Part shown: positions 8,527 through 17,100 of the stretch, in pieces
Layout: the number at the start of each line of letters is the position of its first letter
Numbering within the stretch: the stretch's first letter is position 1
Source: UBA3305 sp002373555
GTDB lineage: Bacteria; Bacillota; Clostridia; Lachnospirales; Lachnospiraceae
Assembly: GCA_946612455.1 (NCBI GenBank)
Contig: CAMOER010000017.1
Span: 1-53,697 of the forward strand
Length of the DNA stretch: 53,697 nucleotides
Reading direction: 5' to 3'
Translations under genes and position numbers: made by a program
Notes under the pieces: generated by a model
Seen by the model: only the letters and a program-made list of their open reading frames with translations
The model's database searches: none
Told to the model about the DNA's origin: nothing

Positions 8527-8576
8527 CGGGAGAGGCAGTGCAGGGGGATCTGAGAGCACTGCCCCTCCCGTTTTTT
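8527..8576 (+). terminator. Rho-independent terminator after the GPx gene
   Basis: CGGGAG-A-GGCAGTGC pairs with GCACTGCC-C-CTCCCG and is followed by six T residues (8571-8576). It lies 10 bases after the peroxidase stop codon. Confidence 0.9.
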
Positions 8577-8606
8577 ACCGGACAGGGAGCCGGCCCCTGT
8601 CATGAC

Positions 8607-8635
8607 TTGACATTGCGGGCTGATATAGCTATTAT
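8607..8635 (+). promoter_or_regulatory. Sigma-A-type promoter for the DUF885 gene
   Basis: TTGACA, a 17-base spacer and TATTAT, about 64 bases before the DUF885 start codon. Confidence 0.75.
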
Positions 8636-8698
8636 ATTCTGCGTTCATTCGTTATTGCTATAAATAACAATCAGTATTGATGAACACGGAAGGCAGTT

Positions 8699-10426
8699 AT
8701 GAACAGAGAAGAATTATGCATGAAGTATCGGGAGCTGGACAGGGATCTGGCCGTTTTTTATTATGCGGTCGGAAGATACAGTGAAGAGAACCGGAAGATC
8801 CGGGAAAAGTTCATCCCGAATGAAAAGAATATGCAGGCGGCGCGGGAGACCTGGCTCGCTCTGCGCAGACGGGTGCTCGATCTGGAAGCGCCGGATGCCG
8901 TATTTGCACTTGTAAAGCATATCCAGATGGATTTCATCGATTCGCTGGAATATATCATCAATGACAACTGGAGACATCCGGAAAACTCTTATCTCGGTCT
9001 GGACAGCATTCTGCAGGGAACTGCCAGATGCAGCCGACAGCCCGATCAGGACAGGCTGGGGCAGCTCCTGATGCTGATGCGTCAGCTGATCGAGAACCGT
9101 GCGGAAATGCTGCAGCTGATCCGGGAACGCTCGGCACCGGAAGAATGGCCGGGTATCGCCGCCGCGCTTCGGAAGACAAAAGCGGCGCTGGAGGCCGATA
9201 TTCCGCGTCTTAAGGAATACTTCCCGACTTTCTCCGAAGAACAGATGGAGAGACTGGAGGCGTCCGTACGGCGTATCTGTGATCTGGAAGAGGGCATGGC
9301 TTCCAGGCTCCTTGAGACTGGCGGCGGTCTGTCTTTTGTGATCGGAAAGAGCTGGTCGGACGAGCAGGACGGGGATGACAGTGCTGCCGAAAAGCGCGCA
9401 CAGACTGAGAAAAAGGAAAATCTGGATTTCACGGTGAAAATGGATCCGGATGCCTACCGTACGCTGCTGGATAAGGAACTGGGCGTGGATCTGGACGAGC
9501 TGCTCGCCTGGCATAAGGAAGAAATCGAAAAGACCAGAGCGGAAACGCTTGCAATCGGCGCGCAGATGCCGGTCGATGAACCCGCGCCCAAGACCATGCG
9601 GGAAGTCAATGATCTGCTGCTGAAATATGCCGGCCCCTGCGATACGGCGGAAGAGATGTTCGCCCGCATGGACGGTTACCTGAAACGTACACGCGCGCTC
9701 GCGCATGAATATGTGAATCTGCCGGAGGATGAGATCTGCAACTGTGTACCGATCTGTGAGTGCTGCAAGGATTCCTATCCCTGGGGCGGTTATGAAGGCG
9801 GTGACTTCAGTATCCGTCCGTTTGTCGGGCAGATGTTCCTGAATCAGTACAATGTCCCGGCCATCACGGACGGCTGGATCAAACTGAATGCCCTGCATGA
9901 AGCCTATCCGGGCCATCACTGCCAGTATGTCCGCACGGCGGTCGATGAAACGCCGGAGGTCGTGAAGATCGGCGCGAAGCTGGTCCCGCTGCTGGAAGGC
10001 ACCTGCATCAGGACGGAAAGAGCATTTGAAGATCTTTTCGAAGAGGATCCGTTCTTCAAGCTGTTCGTGGCGTACAGAAGACATCATGCGTCTGTGCGTA
10101 TTTATGTGGATCTGATGATGTTCTATTACGGCGCGACGATCGCAGATGTCATAAAGATCTATCAGGAGGAACTCGGATTCGACTTTTCCACCGCCAGAAA
10201 GCAGGTACAGTCTCATCAGAATACGCCGGGGTATTTCACCTGCTATTATTACGGACTGAAGAAACTGGAGGGATGGGAGAAGGAATTCGGCTTCAGCAAG
10301 AAAGATTTCACGGAGCTTCTGTTCTCGGCAGGCTATATCAGCATTGAACGTTTCGGTGAACTGGTCAGACTTGCGCCGGAAGAACGGGAACGATATTTTC
10401 ATGAATTTAAAACGCTGATGAGATAA
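8699..10426 (+). CDS. DUF885 family protein, putative metallopeptidase
   Basis: The 575-aa protein carries the DUF885 hallmark LHEAYPGHH at residues 399-407, a zinc-binding HExxxGHH-like motif, and further conserved stretches around YAGPCDTAEEMFARM and TPGYFTCYYYG. No signal peptide is present (MNREELCMKYRELD), so it is predicted to be cytoplasmic. The family is distantly related to M2/M32-like helical metallopeptidases; peptidase activity is inferred. It is transcribed alone: a good promoter lies upstream and a strong bidirectional terminator downstream. An ATG at 8720 is an alternative start. Confidence 0.85.
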   Translation: MNREELCMKYRELDRDLAVFYYAVGRYSEENRKIREKFIPNEKNMQAARETWLALRRRVLDLEAPDAVFALVKHIQMDFIDSLEYIINDNWRHPENSYLGLDSILQGTARCSRQPDQDRLGQLLMLMRQLIENRAEMLQLIRERSAPEEWPGIAAALRKTKAALEADIPRLKEYFPTFSEEQMERLEASVRRICDLEEGMASRLLETGGGLSFVIGKSWSDEQDGDDSAAEKRAQTEKKENLDFTVKMDPDAYRTLLDKELGVDLDELLAWHKEEIEKTRAETLAIGAQMPVDEPAPKTMREVNDLLLKYAGPCDTAEEMFARMDGYLKRTRALAHEYVNLPEDEICNCVPICECCKDSYPWGGYEGGDFSIRPFVGQMFLNQYNVPAITDGWIKLNALHEAYPGHHCQYVRTAVDETPEVVKIGAKLVPLLEGTCIRTERAFEDLFEEDPFFKLFVAYRRHHASVRIYVDLMMFYYGATIADVIKIYQEELGFDFSTARKQVQSHQNTPGYFTCYYYGLKKLEGWEKEFGFSKKDFTELLFSAGYISIERFGELVRLAPEERERYFHEFKTLMR

Positions 10427-10429
10427 AAA

Positions 10430-10471
10430 ACAGTGACAGCATATCAGATGGTATGCTGTCACTGTTTTTTT
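10430..10471. terminator. Bidirectional terminator between convergent genes
   Basis: ACAGTGACAGCATA (10430-10443) pairs perfectly with TATGCTGTCACTGT (10452-10465). A runs lie on the left and T runs on the right, so it can end both the DUF885 gene and the convergent aminotransferase gene. Confidence 0.92.
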
Positions 10472-10487
10472 GTTACTTCAGAAATGA

Positions 10488-11696
10488 CTATCTTTTATGC
10501 CCCCGCAGGAAATCGCCCAGATCCGCCATCGCCTTCGCGATCTCGTCCGGCTGCGGCAGCATCACGATCCGGAAACGGATATCTTCATGCCAGTCAAATC
10601 CGGTCCCGGGGATCACAAGCACCTTGCACTCATGCAGATACTGCATGCAGAGATCCGGCGCGTCCTGAAAATCGAACATCTCCCGGTCGATTCCGGGGAA
10701 GATATAGAAGGAGGCATCGTTCTTTACAAAGTTCACGCCTTCGATCTTCTTAAGCCCATCGACCGTAGCCTTTCTCTGCTCATAGATCCTGCCGCCCGGA
10801 ATGATCATCTGCCTTGTGCTCTCATAGTCGTCCAGCGCGGCGGGAATGCAGAGCTGGGTCAGCGTATTGCTGCAGAGACGCAGGGAAGCGAGCCGCAGCA
10901 CGCCGTCCTTGATCTCATCGAGTTCGCCGCGGGGGCCGCCGAACACCATCCATCCGCAGCGGAAGCCGCAGACGATATGGCTCTTGGACAGTCCGCCGAA
11001 GGTGATCATGGGAAGATCGGGCGCCAGCGCACCGAGCGAATGATAGGGAAGATCATCCATGACGAGACGGTCATAGATCTCGTCGGAGAGTACGGTCAGA
11101 TGATGCTCTCTGGCGATCTGCGCGATCGCGAGGAGCGTTTCCCTGCTGTAGACAACGCCGGTCGGGTTGTTGGGATTGATGACCAGGATCGCCTTTGTCT
11201 TCGGGGTGATCTTGCTTTTGATATCGTCGATATCCGGGTTCCAGTGATTCTCCGGATCACAGCGGTAGAAGACCGGCACGCCGTCGGAAAGATACGTGCT
11301 GTTGCTCCAGAGCGAATAGCAGGGTGTAGGGATCAGGAATTCATCCCCTGCATCCAGCAGTGCATTTAGGATCATGGAGGCGGCTTCGCTGACGCCGTTC
11401 GTGATGAAAACGTCATCCGGCGTGATATCCGTAAGTCCCCGGCTTACATGATAATCGCAGATGGCTTTTCTGGCGGCGGGCATGCCCTTGGAATCGCAGT
11501 AGGGAACCGCTTCCTCCAGTCCTGCAGAGAGGGCCTTCTTCAAAGATTCCGGCAGGCCGAAGCCGAAGCGGCCGGGGTTGCCGGTGTTGAGCTTCATGAC
11601 TTTTTCGCCGGCGGCTTCCATCCGGATCGCTTCCTGAAAGAGCGGTCCTCTGATATCTGAATGAATCGGATCCATGCGTTTTGAAATCGGTACCAT
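10488..11696 (-). CDS. AlaA-type pyridoxal-phosphate aminotransferase
   Basis: The 402-aa class I/II aminotransferase has the PLP site GGLSKSHIVCGFRCGW, whose Lys forms the Schiff base, and NPNNPTG. The N-terminus (SKRMDPIHSDIRGPLFQEA … KLNTGNPGRFGF) resembles AlaA/YfbQ, the alanine:2-oxoglutarate transaminase, more than AspC. The expected reaction is glutamate plus pyruvate giving alanine plus 2-oxoglutarate. AAGGAA lies near the ATG at 11696. It is divergent from the pyruvate-kinase-like gene, which makes a shared control of pyruvate use possible. Family certain; substrate likely but not proven. Confidence 0.9.
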   Translation of the reverse strand: MVPISKRMDPIHSDIRGPLFQEAIRMEAAGEKVMKLNTGNPGRFGFGLPESLKKALSAGLEEAVPYCDSKGMPAARKAICDYHVSRGLTDITPDDVFITNGVSEAASMILNALLDAGDEFLIPTPCYSLWSNSTYLSDGVPVFYRCDPENHWNPDIDDIKSKITPKTKAILVINPNNPTGVVYSRETLLAIAQIAREHHLTVLSDEIYDRLVMDDLPYHSLGALAPDLPMITFGGLSKSHIVCGFRCGWMVFGGPRGELDEIKDGVLRLASLRLCSNTLTQLCIPAALDDYESTRQMIIPGGRIYEQRKATVDGLKKIEGVNFVKNDASFYIFPGIDREMFDFQDAPDLCMQYLHECKVLVIPGTGFDWHEDIRFRIVMLPQPDEIAKAMADLGDFLRGHKR

Positions 11697-11755
11697 GCGT
11701 TGCAGTTCCTTTCTTCCTAAAGATATATCAAGAATGTCATAATTATATCAAAGGC

Positions 11756-11784
11756 ATTATAGCGTAAAATCCGGGATCGTGCAA
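11756..11784 (-). promoter_or_regulatory. Promoter for the aminotransferase gene
   Basis: On the minus strand: TTGCAC (11784-11779), 17-base spacer, TATAAT (11761-11756), about 60 bases before the start codon. It lies nearly back to back with the divergent promoter at 11809-11837. Confidence 0.75.
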
Positions 11785-11808
11785 CGAAAAGTGCAGACGC
11801 CTTCCGGG

Positions 11809-11837
11809 TTGCAATAAAAGGCCGGAAAATATATAAT
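11809..11837 (+). promoter_or_regulatory. Promoter for the pyruvate-kinase-like gene
   Basis: TTGCAA, 17-base spacer and a consensus TATAAT, about 50 bases before the start. Confidence 0.75.
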
Positions 11838-11885
11838 GAGTCAGGAATCCGGAATGGTTCATCATAAGGATAAAGGACTGAAGAT

Positions 11886-12863
11886 ATGGTAGATTATTAC
11901 GGAACGCTCGGCCCCGCATGCCGGGAGAAGGAAAAACTCATGGGAATGCTCGATGCCGGTATGACCGGTATCCGGATCAATCTGTCGCACGGCGGGCTCT
12001 CTCACGCGAAGGAAAGCCTGGATTTTCTGCGGGCGGAAGCAAAGGCCAGAAGGATCGATCTGAAGATTCTGATCGACCTGGAAGGTCCGGAGCTGCGCAT
12101 CGGTCATCTGAAGGTGCCGGTGGTGCTGCATGAGGATGATCTGGTATCGGGAAATACCCTGCAGATGCCCGGCGCGGTCCTGGAGCATACGGTATACGGA
12201 GATATCCTGCTTCTGGACGACGGCAAGATCCGGCTGGAAGTGATGAATTCGGCCGGCGACGGCAGATTTCGTGTGCGGACGGGCGGCATGCTGACCTCCA
12301 AAAAGAGCGTTGCCATCCAGGGGAAGACAGTCGATCTGCCGACGCTTACGAAAAATGACTACAACAATCTGAAGGAAGCCGGTGATTACGGCGTGACGGG
12401 CGTGATGCTCCCGTTCGCCAGAGGCATCCGGGACCTGAAGAACCTGAAAAATGCGCTCTTTGACGCGGGCCTTCGCTATGTCAAGATCTTTGCAAAGATC
12501 GAGAATATGAGCGGCGTCCAGAACCTGGACGAGCTGATCGAAGGCTCGGATGAGATCGTGATCGCCAGAGGCGATCTCGGCAATTCCATGGATCTATGGA
12601 AGCTGCCGGGCACCGTGGAACGGATCGGCCGGAAGTGCAGGATGATGGATATGCCGTATATGGTAGTCACCCAGATGCTCGATTCCATGTGCCGGCAGGC
12701 CGTGCCGACAAGAGCAGAGGTGACAGATGTCTACAGAGCCGTGCTGGACGGCGCATCCTCTGTCATGCTGACAGGAGAGACGGCAGCCGGATCATTTCCG
12801 GTGGAAGCGATGACTTATCTCGTGAAGATCGGAAAAGAAGCGGAGCATGACCGCATGGGATGA
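11886..12863 (+). CDS. Short pyruvate-kinase-like protein lacking the C-terminal domain
   Basis: The 325-aa protein keeps the pyruvate kinase A domain and a B domain: GTLGPA, RINLSHGG, DLEGPELR, the catalytic-lysine motif KIENMSGVQNLDEL, IARGDLG, VVTQMLDSM, RAEVTDVYRAVLDG and MLTGETAAGSFP. It ends straight after the barrel, so the C domain, which carries allosteric effector binding and part of the tetramer interface in canonical enzymes of about 470-590 aa, is absent. Some consensus positions differ (for example DLEGPE rather than TKGPE). It may be an unregulated pyruvate kinase or a diverged paralogue. There is no frameshift: the stop is followed directly by Tex-region sequence. Confidence 0.82.
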   Translation: MVDYYGTLGPACREKEKLMGMLDAGMTGIRINLSHGGLSHAKESLDFLRAEAKARRIDLKILIDLEGPELRIGHLKVPVVLHEDDLVSGNTLQMPGAVLEHTVYGDILLLDDGKIRLEVMNSAGDGRFRVRTGGMLTSKKSVAIQGKTVDLPTLTKNDYNNLKEAGDYGVTGVMLPFARGIRDLKNLKNALFDAGLRYVKIFAKIENMSGVQNLDELIEGSDEIVIARGDLGNSMDLWKLPGTVERIGRKCRMMDMPYMVVTQMLDSMCRQAVPTRAEVTDVYRAVLDGASSVMLTGETAAGSFPVEAMTYLVKIGKEAEHDRMG

Positions 12864-12922
12864 TCCATCGCGGCGCCGGTGATTGACGAAAGCAGTACTT
12901 ACAGAAACGGAGTTATAACAGT

Positions 12923-15064
12923 TTGGATATCAATAAAAAGATCGCAGAGGAACTCAGTGTTAAAACGGAACAGGTGGCTGCGGCCGTACAGCTGATGGAT
13001 GAGGGCAGCACGATCCCGTTCATCGCCAGATACAGAAAGGAAGTCACGGGGTCGCTGGATGACGAGCAGTTAAGAGCGCTCTCGGAACGGCTGACCTACC
13101 TCCGGAATCTGGAGGAGAAGAAGGAACAGATCCTGAAGACGATCGAAGAGCAGGGAAAGCTGACGCCGGAACTGAAAAAGAAGATCGAAGCTGCCATGAC
13201 GCAGGTCGAACTGGAGGATCTGTACCGTCCGTACCGCCCGAAGAGACGCACAAGAGCGTCGATCGCGCGGGAGAAAGGCCTGGAGCCGCTGGCATTGATC
13301 ATCCTGAAGCAGGCGATCGATCATCCGCTCGAACAGGATGCGGCGCGTTTCATTTCGGAAGAGAAGGGCGTTGCTTCCGCAGAGGAAGCGATCGCCGGCG
13401 CATCGGATATCCTGGCGGAGGTCATTTCCGACAATGCGGGATTCCGTACGGACATCCGTGAGCTGGTCCGCAGAAAGGGACTGATCACCTCCGAAGCGAA
13501 GGATGAGAACGAAAAGTCCGTCTATGAGACGTATTATCATTTTTCCGAACCGGTTCCGAAGATCCAGGGATACCGGGTGCTTGCGCTCAACCGCGGAGAG
13601 GATGAGAAGATCCTGACCGTGAAGCTGGAGGTGCCGGAAGAAGACATCCTGCACTACATGGAGCGCAGGCTTCTGAAGAACAATAACCAGTTTACCGCGC
13701 CTGTTCTGCGGGCGATCATCAAAGACAGCTATGAACGTCTGATCGGCCCGGCTATTGAGCGCGAGATCCGAAACGAGCTGACGGAAAAAGCGGAAGACGG
13801 CGCGATCGATGTGTTTGAGAAGAACCTTCGGCAGCTTCTGCTGCAGCCGCCGATCGCCGGACACACGGTGCTCGGCTGGGATCCCGGCTACAGGAACGGC
13901 TGCAAGCTTGCGGTTGTCGATCCGACGGGAAAGATTCTGGATACCGCGATCGTCTATCCGACTGCTCCGACGACGCCGCAGAGAATTGCAGCCGCCAAGG
14001 AGACCGTCAAAAAGCTGATCAAAAAGCACCATGTAACACTGATCTCCTGTGGAAACGGCACCGCTTCCAGAGAATCCGAGCAGATCATCGTGGAGCTCTT
14101 AAAGGAGATCCCGGAGAAGGTGCAGTATGTCATTACCAGCGAAGCCGGCGCTTCGGTCTATTCGGCGAGCAAGCTGGCAGCGCAGGAACTGCCGGATTAT
14201 ACGGTGGAGCAGAGAAGCTCTGCGTCGATCGCAAGAAGAGTGCAGGATCCGCTGGCCGAGCTTGTGAAGATCGATCCGAAGTCGATCGGCGTCGGTCAGT
14301 ACCAGCATGACATGAATCAGAAAAAGCTCGGAGAAGCGCTTTCCGGCGTCGTGGAAGACTGCGTGAACCATGTCGGCGTGGATCTCAATACGGCCTCCGC
14401 GCCGCTGCTGCAGTACGTGTCCGGCATTTCCGGCGCCGTTGCCAGGAATATCGTGGCTTACCGTGAGGAGAACGGCAGATTCCGGAACAGAAAGCAGCTG
14501 CTGAAAGTGCCGAAGCTCGGGCCGAAGGCCTATGAGCAGTGTGCGGGCTTCCTGCGGATCCGGGGCGGAGAGGATCCGCTGGATTCTACGGCAGTCCATC
14601 CGGAAAGCTATGAAGCAGCTAAGAAGCTGCTTGCGATGCTTGGCGTATCGAAAGACGAACTGACCGCCGGCAAGGCGGATATCCGCGTGACTGATCTGAA
14701 GAAAACGGCGGAAGAACTGGGCATCGGCGAGCCGACGCTGGCGGATATCATTACCGAACTGAAGCGCCCCGGCCGGGACCCGAGAGAAGATATGCCGAAG
14801 CCGATCCTCCGCTCGGATGTGATGGAAATGAAGGACCTGCAGGAAGGCATGATCTTAAAGGGGACAGTCAGGAACGTCATCGATTTCGGCGCGTTCGTGG
14901 ATATCGGTGTCCATCAGGATGGTCTGGTGCATATTTCGCAGATGACGAATAAGAAATTCATTAAGCATCCGCTGGAAGTGGTCAGTGTAGGCGATGTCGT
15001 GGATGTGAAGGTCATCAAGGTGGATCTCACCAAGAACCGCATCGGTCTGTCCATGATTCTATAA
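12923..15064 (+). CDS. tex: Tex family RNA-binding transcription accessory protein
   Basis: The 713-aa protein has the full Tex order: N-terminal HTH region, a YqgF/RNase H-like domain (GWDPGYRNGCKLAVVDPTG), tandem helix-hairpin-helix motifs (TASAPLLQYVSGISGAVARN … KLGPKAYEQ) and a C-terminal S1 domain (GTVRNVIDFGAFVDIGVHQD). Tex binds nucleic acid and interacts with the transcription machinery in other bacteria. The start is TTG at 12923, with CGGAG at 12908-12912. It follows the pyruvate-kinase-like gene by 59 bases and could share its transcript. Confidence 0.95.
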   Translation: MDINKKIAEELSVKTEQVAAAVQLMDEGSTIPFIARYRKEVTGSLDDEQLRALSERLTYLRNLEEKKEQILKTIEEQGKLTPELKKKIEAAMTQVELEDLYRPYRPKRRTRASIAREKGLEPLALIILKQAIDHPLEQDAARFISEEKGVASAEEAIAGASDILAEVISDNAGFRTDIRELVRRKGLITSEAKDENEKSVYETYYHFSEPVPKIQGYRVLALNRGEDEKILTVKLEVPEEDILHYMERRLLKNNNQFTAPVLRAIIKDSYERLIGPAIEREIRNELTEKAEDGAIDVFEKNLRQLLLQPPIAGHTVLGWDPGYRNGCKLAVVDPTGKILDTAIVYPTAPTTPQRIAAAKETVKKLIKKHHVTLISCGNGTASRESEQIIVELLKEIPEKVQYVITSEAGASVYSASKLAAQELPDYTVEQRSSASIARRVQDPLAELVKIDPKSIGVGQYQHDMNQKKLGEALSGVVEDCVNHVGVDLNTASAPLLQYVSGISGAVARNIVAYREENGRFRNRKQLLKVPKLGPKAYEQCAGFLRIRGGEDPLDSTAVHPESYEAAKKLLAMLGVSKDELTAGKADIRVTDLKKTAEELGIGEPTLADIITELKRPGRDPREDMPKPILRSDVMEMKDLQEGMILKGTVRNVIDFGAFVDIGVHQDGLVHISQMTNKKFIKHPLEVVSVGDVVDVKVIKVDLTKNRIGLSMIL

Positions 15065-15089
15065 ATTTTAAAATCGTTCAAAAAAACGA

Positions 15090-15118
15090 TTGACAAATCG
15101 ACTGTGTTCATGTAATAT
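15090..15118 (+). promoter_or_regulatory. Strong promoter for tRNA-Thr
   Basis: TTGACA, 17-base spacer, TAATAT with TG just before the -10 box. The tRNA begins 14 bases after it. Confidence 0.85.
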
Positions 15119-15131
15119 AGTCGATGCGTTT

Positions 15132-15204
<73 letters not shown>

Positions 15205-15213
15205 TTTGCGACG

Positions 15214-15247
15214 ATCCGGTCGGGAGAGAATCCCGGCCGGATTTTTC
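15214..15247 (+). terminator. Terminator after tRNA-Thr
   Basis: ATCCGG-T-CGGGA and TCCCG-G-CCGGAT form a stem with loop GAGAA, followed by TTTTCTTTT. Confidence 0.88.
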
Positions 15248-15347
15248 TTTTGCTGTAAATCCGCGGATGATGTGTGAGAAGCGAACGAATTGCGTAAATC
15301 TATACTAATCACATAGTAAAATCCTGACAAATGCCTCTGTTTGTAGC

Positions 15348-15376
15348 TTGATTATAGTTAAATCATTGGCTATAAT
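15348..15376 (+). promoter_or_regulatory. Promoter for the radical SAM/SPASM gene
   Basis: TTGATT, 17-base spacer, consensus TATAAT; start codon about 60 bases downstream. Confidence 0.72.
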
Positions 15377-15435
15377 CCCATCAATGTTAGTTTCGCATAA
15401 CCATGCTTTTACGACTTGATGAAGGAGGCGTTTCC

Positions 15436-16920
15436 ATGGCAGGCAAATTACTGGATCTGTCTCATGCCGCACAGAGACAGGCGTTTACAATTCTTGTTGA
15501 CGGTTTCCTGAAGCATCTCAGCCGGTCCGAAGACCGTGCGAAGACGTATGTAAGCATCGTCGATGCAGTCGGAAAGTTCCAGGCTGGCGGCGTGAAGCCT
15601 GAAACCCTGGAGGCGGTCAAAAAGACCGTACAGGATCCCGACAACCGCTGGATGAAGTTCATCAACCGGATCGTGGACGAGACCGATCCCGTCTACCTCA
15701 GAAATCTGATGCTGAACCTCGGCTATGAAACATTCCTGCGCGGAACCAAGACCATCCGCGAGAACAGAAAAAAATATCACTGCAACATTCCCTGGCTCAT
15801 CCTTTTTGATCCGACCAATGCCTGCAACATGCACTGCGTCGGCTGCTGGTCGGGCACCTACGGCGACAAGAATCATCTTTCCTTTGAGGATATGGACAGG
15901 ATCGTAACCGAGGGCAAGGAACTGGGCACCTATCTGTACATGCTGACCGGCGGAGAGCCGCTTGTCCGGAAAAAGGATATCCTGAAGCTGGCCGAGAAGC
16001 ATAACGATGCCATGTTCGCGCTGTACTCGAATTCCACACTGATCGACGAGGAACTCTGCAAAGAGGTCGTCCGGCTCGGCAACATCACCTTCATGCTTTC
16101 CATCGAGGGCACGCCGGAGACAAATGATGCACGCCGCGGCGAAGGACACTATGCGGCCGTTATGCGCGCCATGGATCTTCTGAAAAAGTACGGCATTGTT
16201 TTCGGAACTTCGATCTGCTATACGAGACAGAATATCGAAGCCGTGACCAGCGATGAATTCCTGCGGTTCGTATCGGAAAAAGGCGCGCGATTCGGCTTCT
16301 ACTTCCATTATATGCCGGTCGGCGTGAATGCTGTGCCGGAGCTGATGCCCACCATGGAGCAGCGGAAGAAGATGATCGAGCGGATCCGCTATATCCGCTC
16401 TTCCGAGTGCGATATCGAGTTTTATCCGATGGACTTCCAGAATGACGGCGAATTCGTGGGCGGCTGCATTGCCGGCGGCAGGAACTACTTCCATATCAAT
16501 TCTTCGGGCGATGCCGAACCGTGCGTGTTCATCCATTTCTCGGATTCGAACATTCATGACAAGAGCATCCTGGAGATCCTGAAGAGCCCGCTGTTCATGG
16601 CGTATCACGAGGGACAGCCTTTTAACAGGAACCACCTGCGGCCGTGTCCGATGCTGGAGAATCCGGAACTGCTGAAGGAGATGGTGAAGAAGACCGGCGC
16701 GCATCAGACGAATGAGGAAGCGCCGGAAGAAGTCGAGCATCTGACGGCAAAATGCGAGGATTATGCGAAGGAATGGGCACCGATCGCCGATGCGATCTGG
16801 GCTTCGGAGGAGCATAAGCCGAAGTCCTATGAGAACTATACGGAGGAAAAGAAAGCGCATCCCGAACTGGCGAACTTCGAGCATGCAGACGGAAGCCACG
16901 GGATCCGGTCCGTATCATAA
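15436..16920 (+). CDS. Radical SAM protein with SPASM-like C-terminal region
   Basis: The protein has about 494 aa. The radical SAM cluster motif is C130-x3-C134-x2-C137 (TNACNMHCVGCWSG), followed by TGGEPLVRK, the SAM-binding glycine motif. After the barrel come further cysteines in GGCIAGGRNYFHI, GDAEPCVFIHFSD and RPCPMLENP, a SPASM/twitch-like auxiliary cluster site. About 100 N-terminal helical residues precede the core. AAGGAGG lies 7 bases before the ATG at 15436; the ATG at 15403 lacks a ribosome binding site. The substrate is unknown: no peptide substrate gene is adjacent, so a maturase role is not supported. It is monocistronic, with its own promoter and terminator. Confidence 0.85.
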   Translation: MAGKLLDLSHAAQRQAFTILVDGFLKHLSRSEDRAKTYVSIVDAVGKFQAGGVKPETLEAVKKTVQDPDNRWMKFINRIVDETDPVYLRNLMLNLGYETFLRGTKTIRENRKKYHCNIPWLILFDPTNACNMHCVGCWSGTYGDKNHLSFEDMDRIVTEGKELGTYLYMLTGGEPLVRKKDILKLAEKHNDAMFALYSNSTLIDEELCKEVVRLGNITFMLSIEGTPETNDARRGEGHYAAVMRAMDLLKKYGIVFGTSICYTRQNIEAVTSDEFLRFVSEKGARFGFYFHYMPVGVNAVPELMPTMEQRKKMIERIRYIRSSECDIEFYPMDFQNDGEFVGGCIAGGRNYFHINSSGDAEPCVFIHFSDSNIHDKSILEILKSPLFMAYHEGQPFNRNHLRPCPMLENPELLKEMVKKTGAHQTNEEAPEEVEHLTAKCEDYAKEWAPIADAIWASEEHKPKSYENYTEEKKAHPELANFEHADGSHGIRSVS

Positions 16921-16931
16921 GAGAATGACAG

Positions 16932-16959
16932 AGGCTTCGCCGGACGGCGGGGCCTTTTT
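16932..16959 (+). terminator. Terminator after the radical SAM/SPASM gene
   Basis: AGGCTTCGCCG pairs with CGGCGGGGCCT (two G-U pairs), running into TTTTT. Confidence 0.75.
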
Positions 16960-17029
16960 GCTTGCCGGCAGGCTGTGCAGACCGGAGCCTTATTCCGTAA
17001 ATCTTAATGAAGAATCCGTATTTCGTTTC

Positions 17030-17058
17030 TTGATTTCAGCGTATCCGCTTGTTATATT
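17030..17058 (+). promoter_or_regulatory. Promoter for the lipoprotein gene
   Basis: TTGATT, 17-base spacer, TATATT, 42 bases before the ATG at 17101. Confidence 0.65.
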
Positions 17059-17100
17059 GAAAGCGTAAAGAAAGTGCGTTCTGTATGGAAGGGAGGCTCC

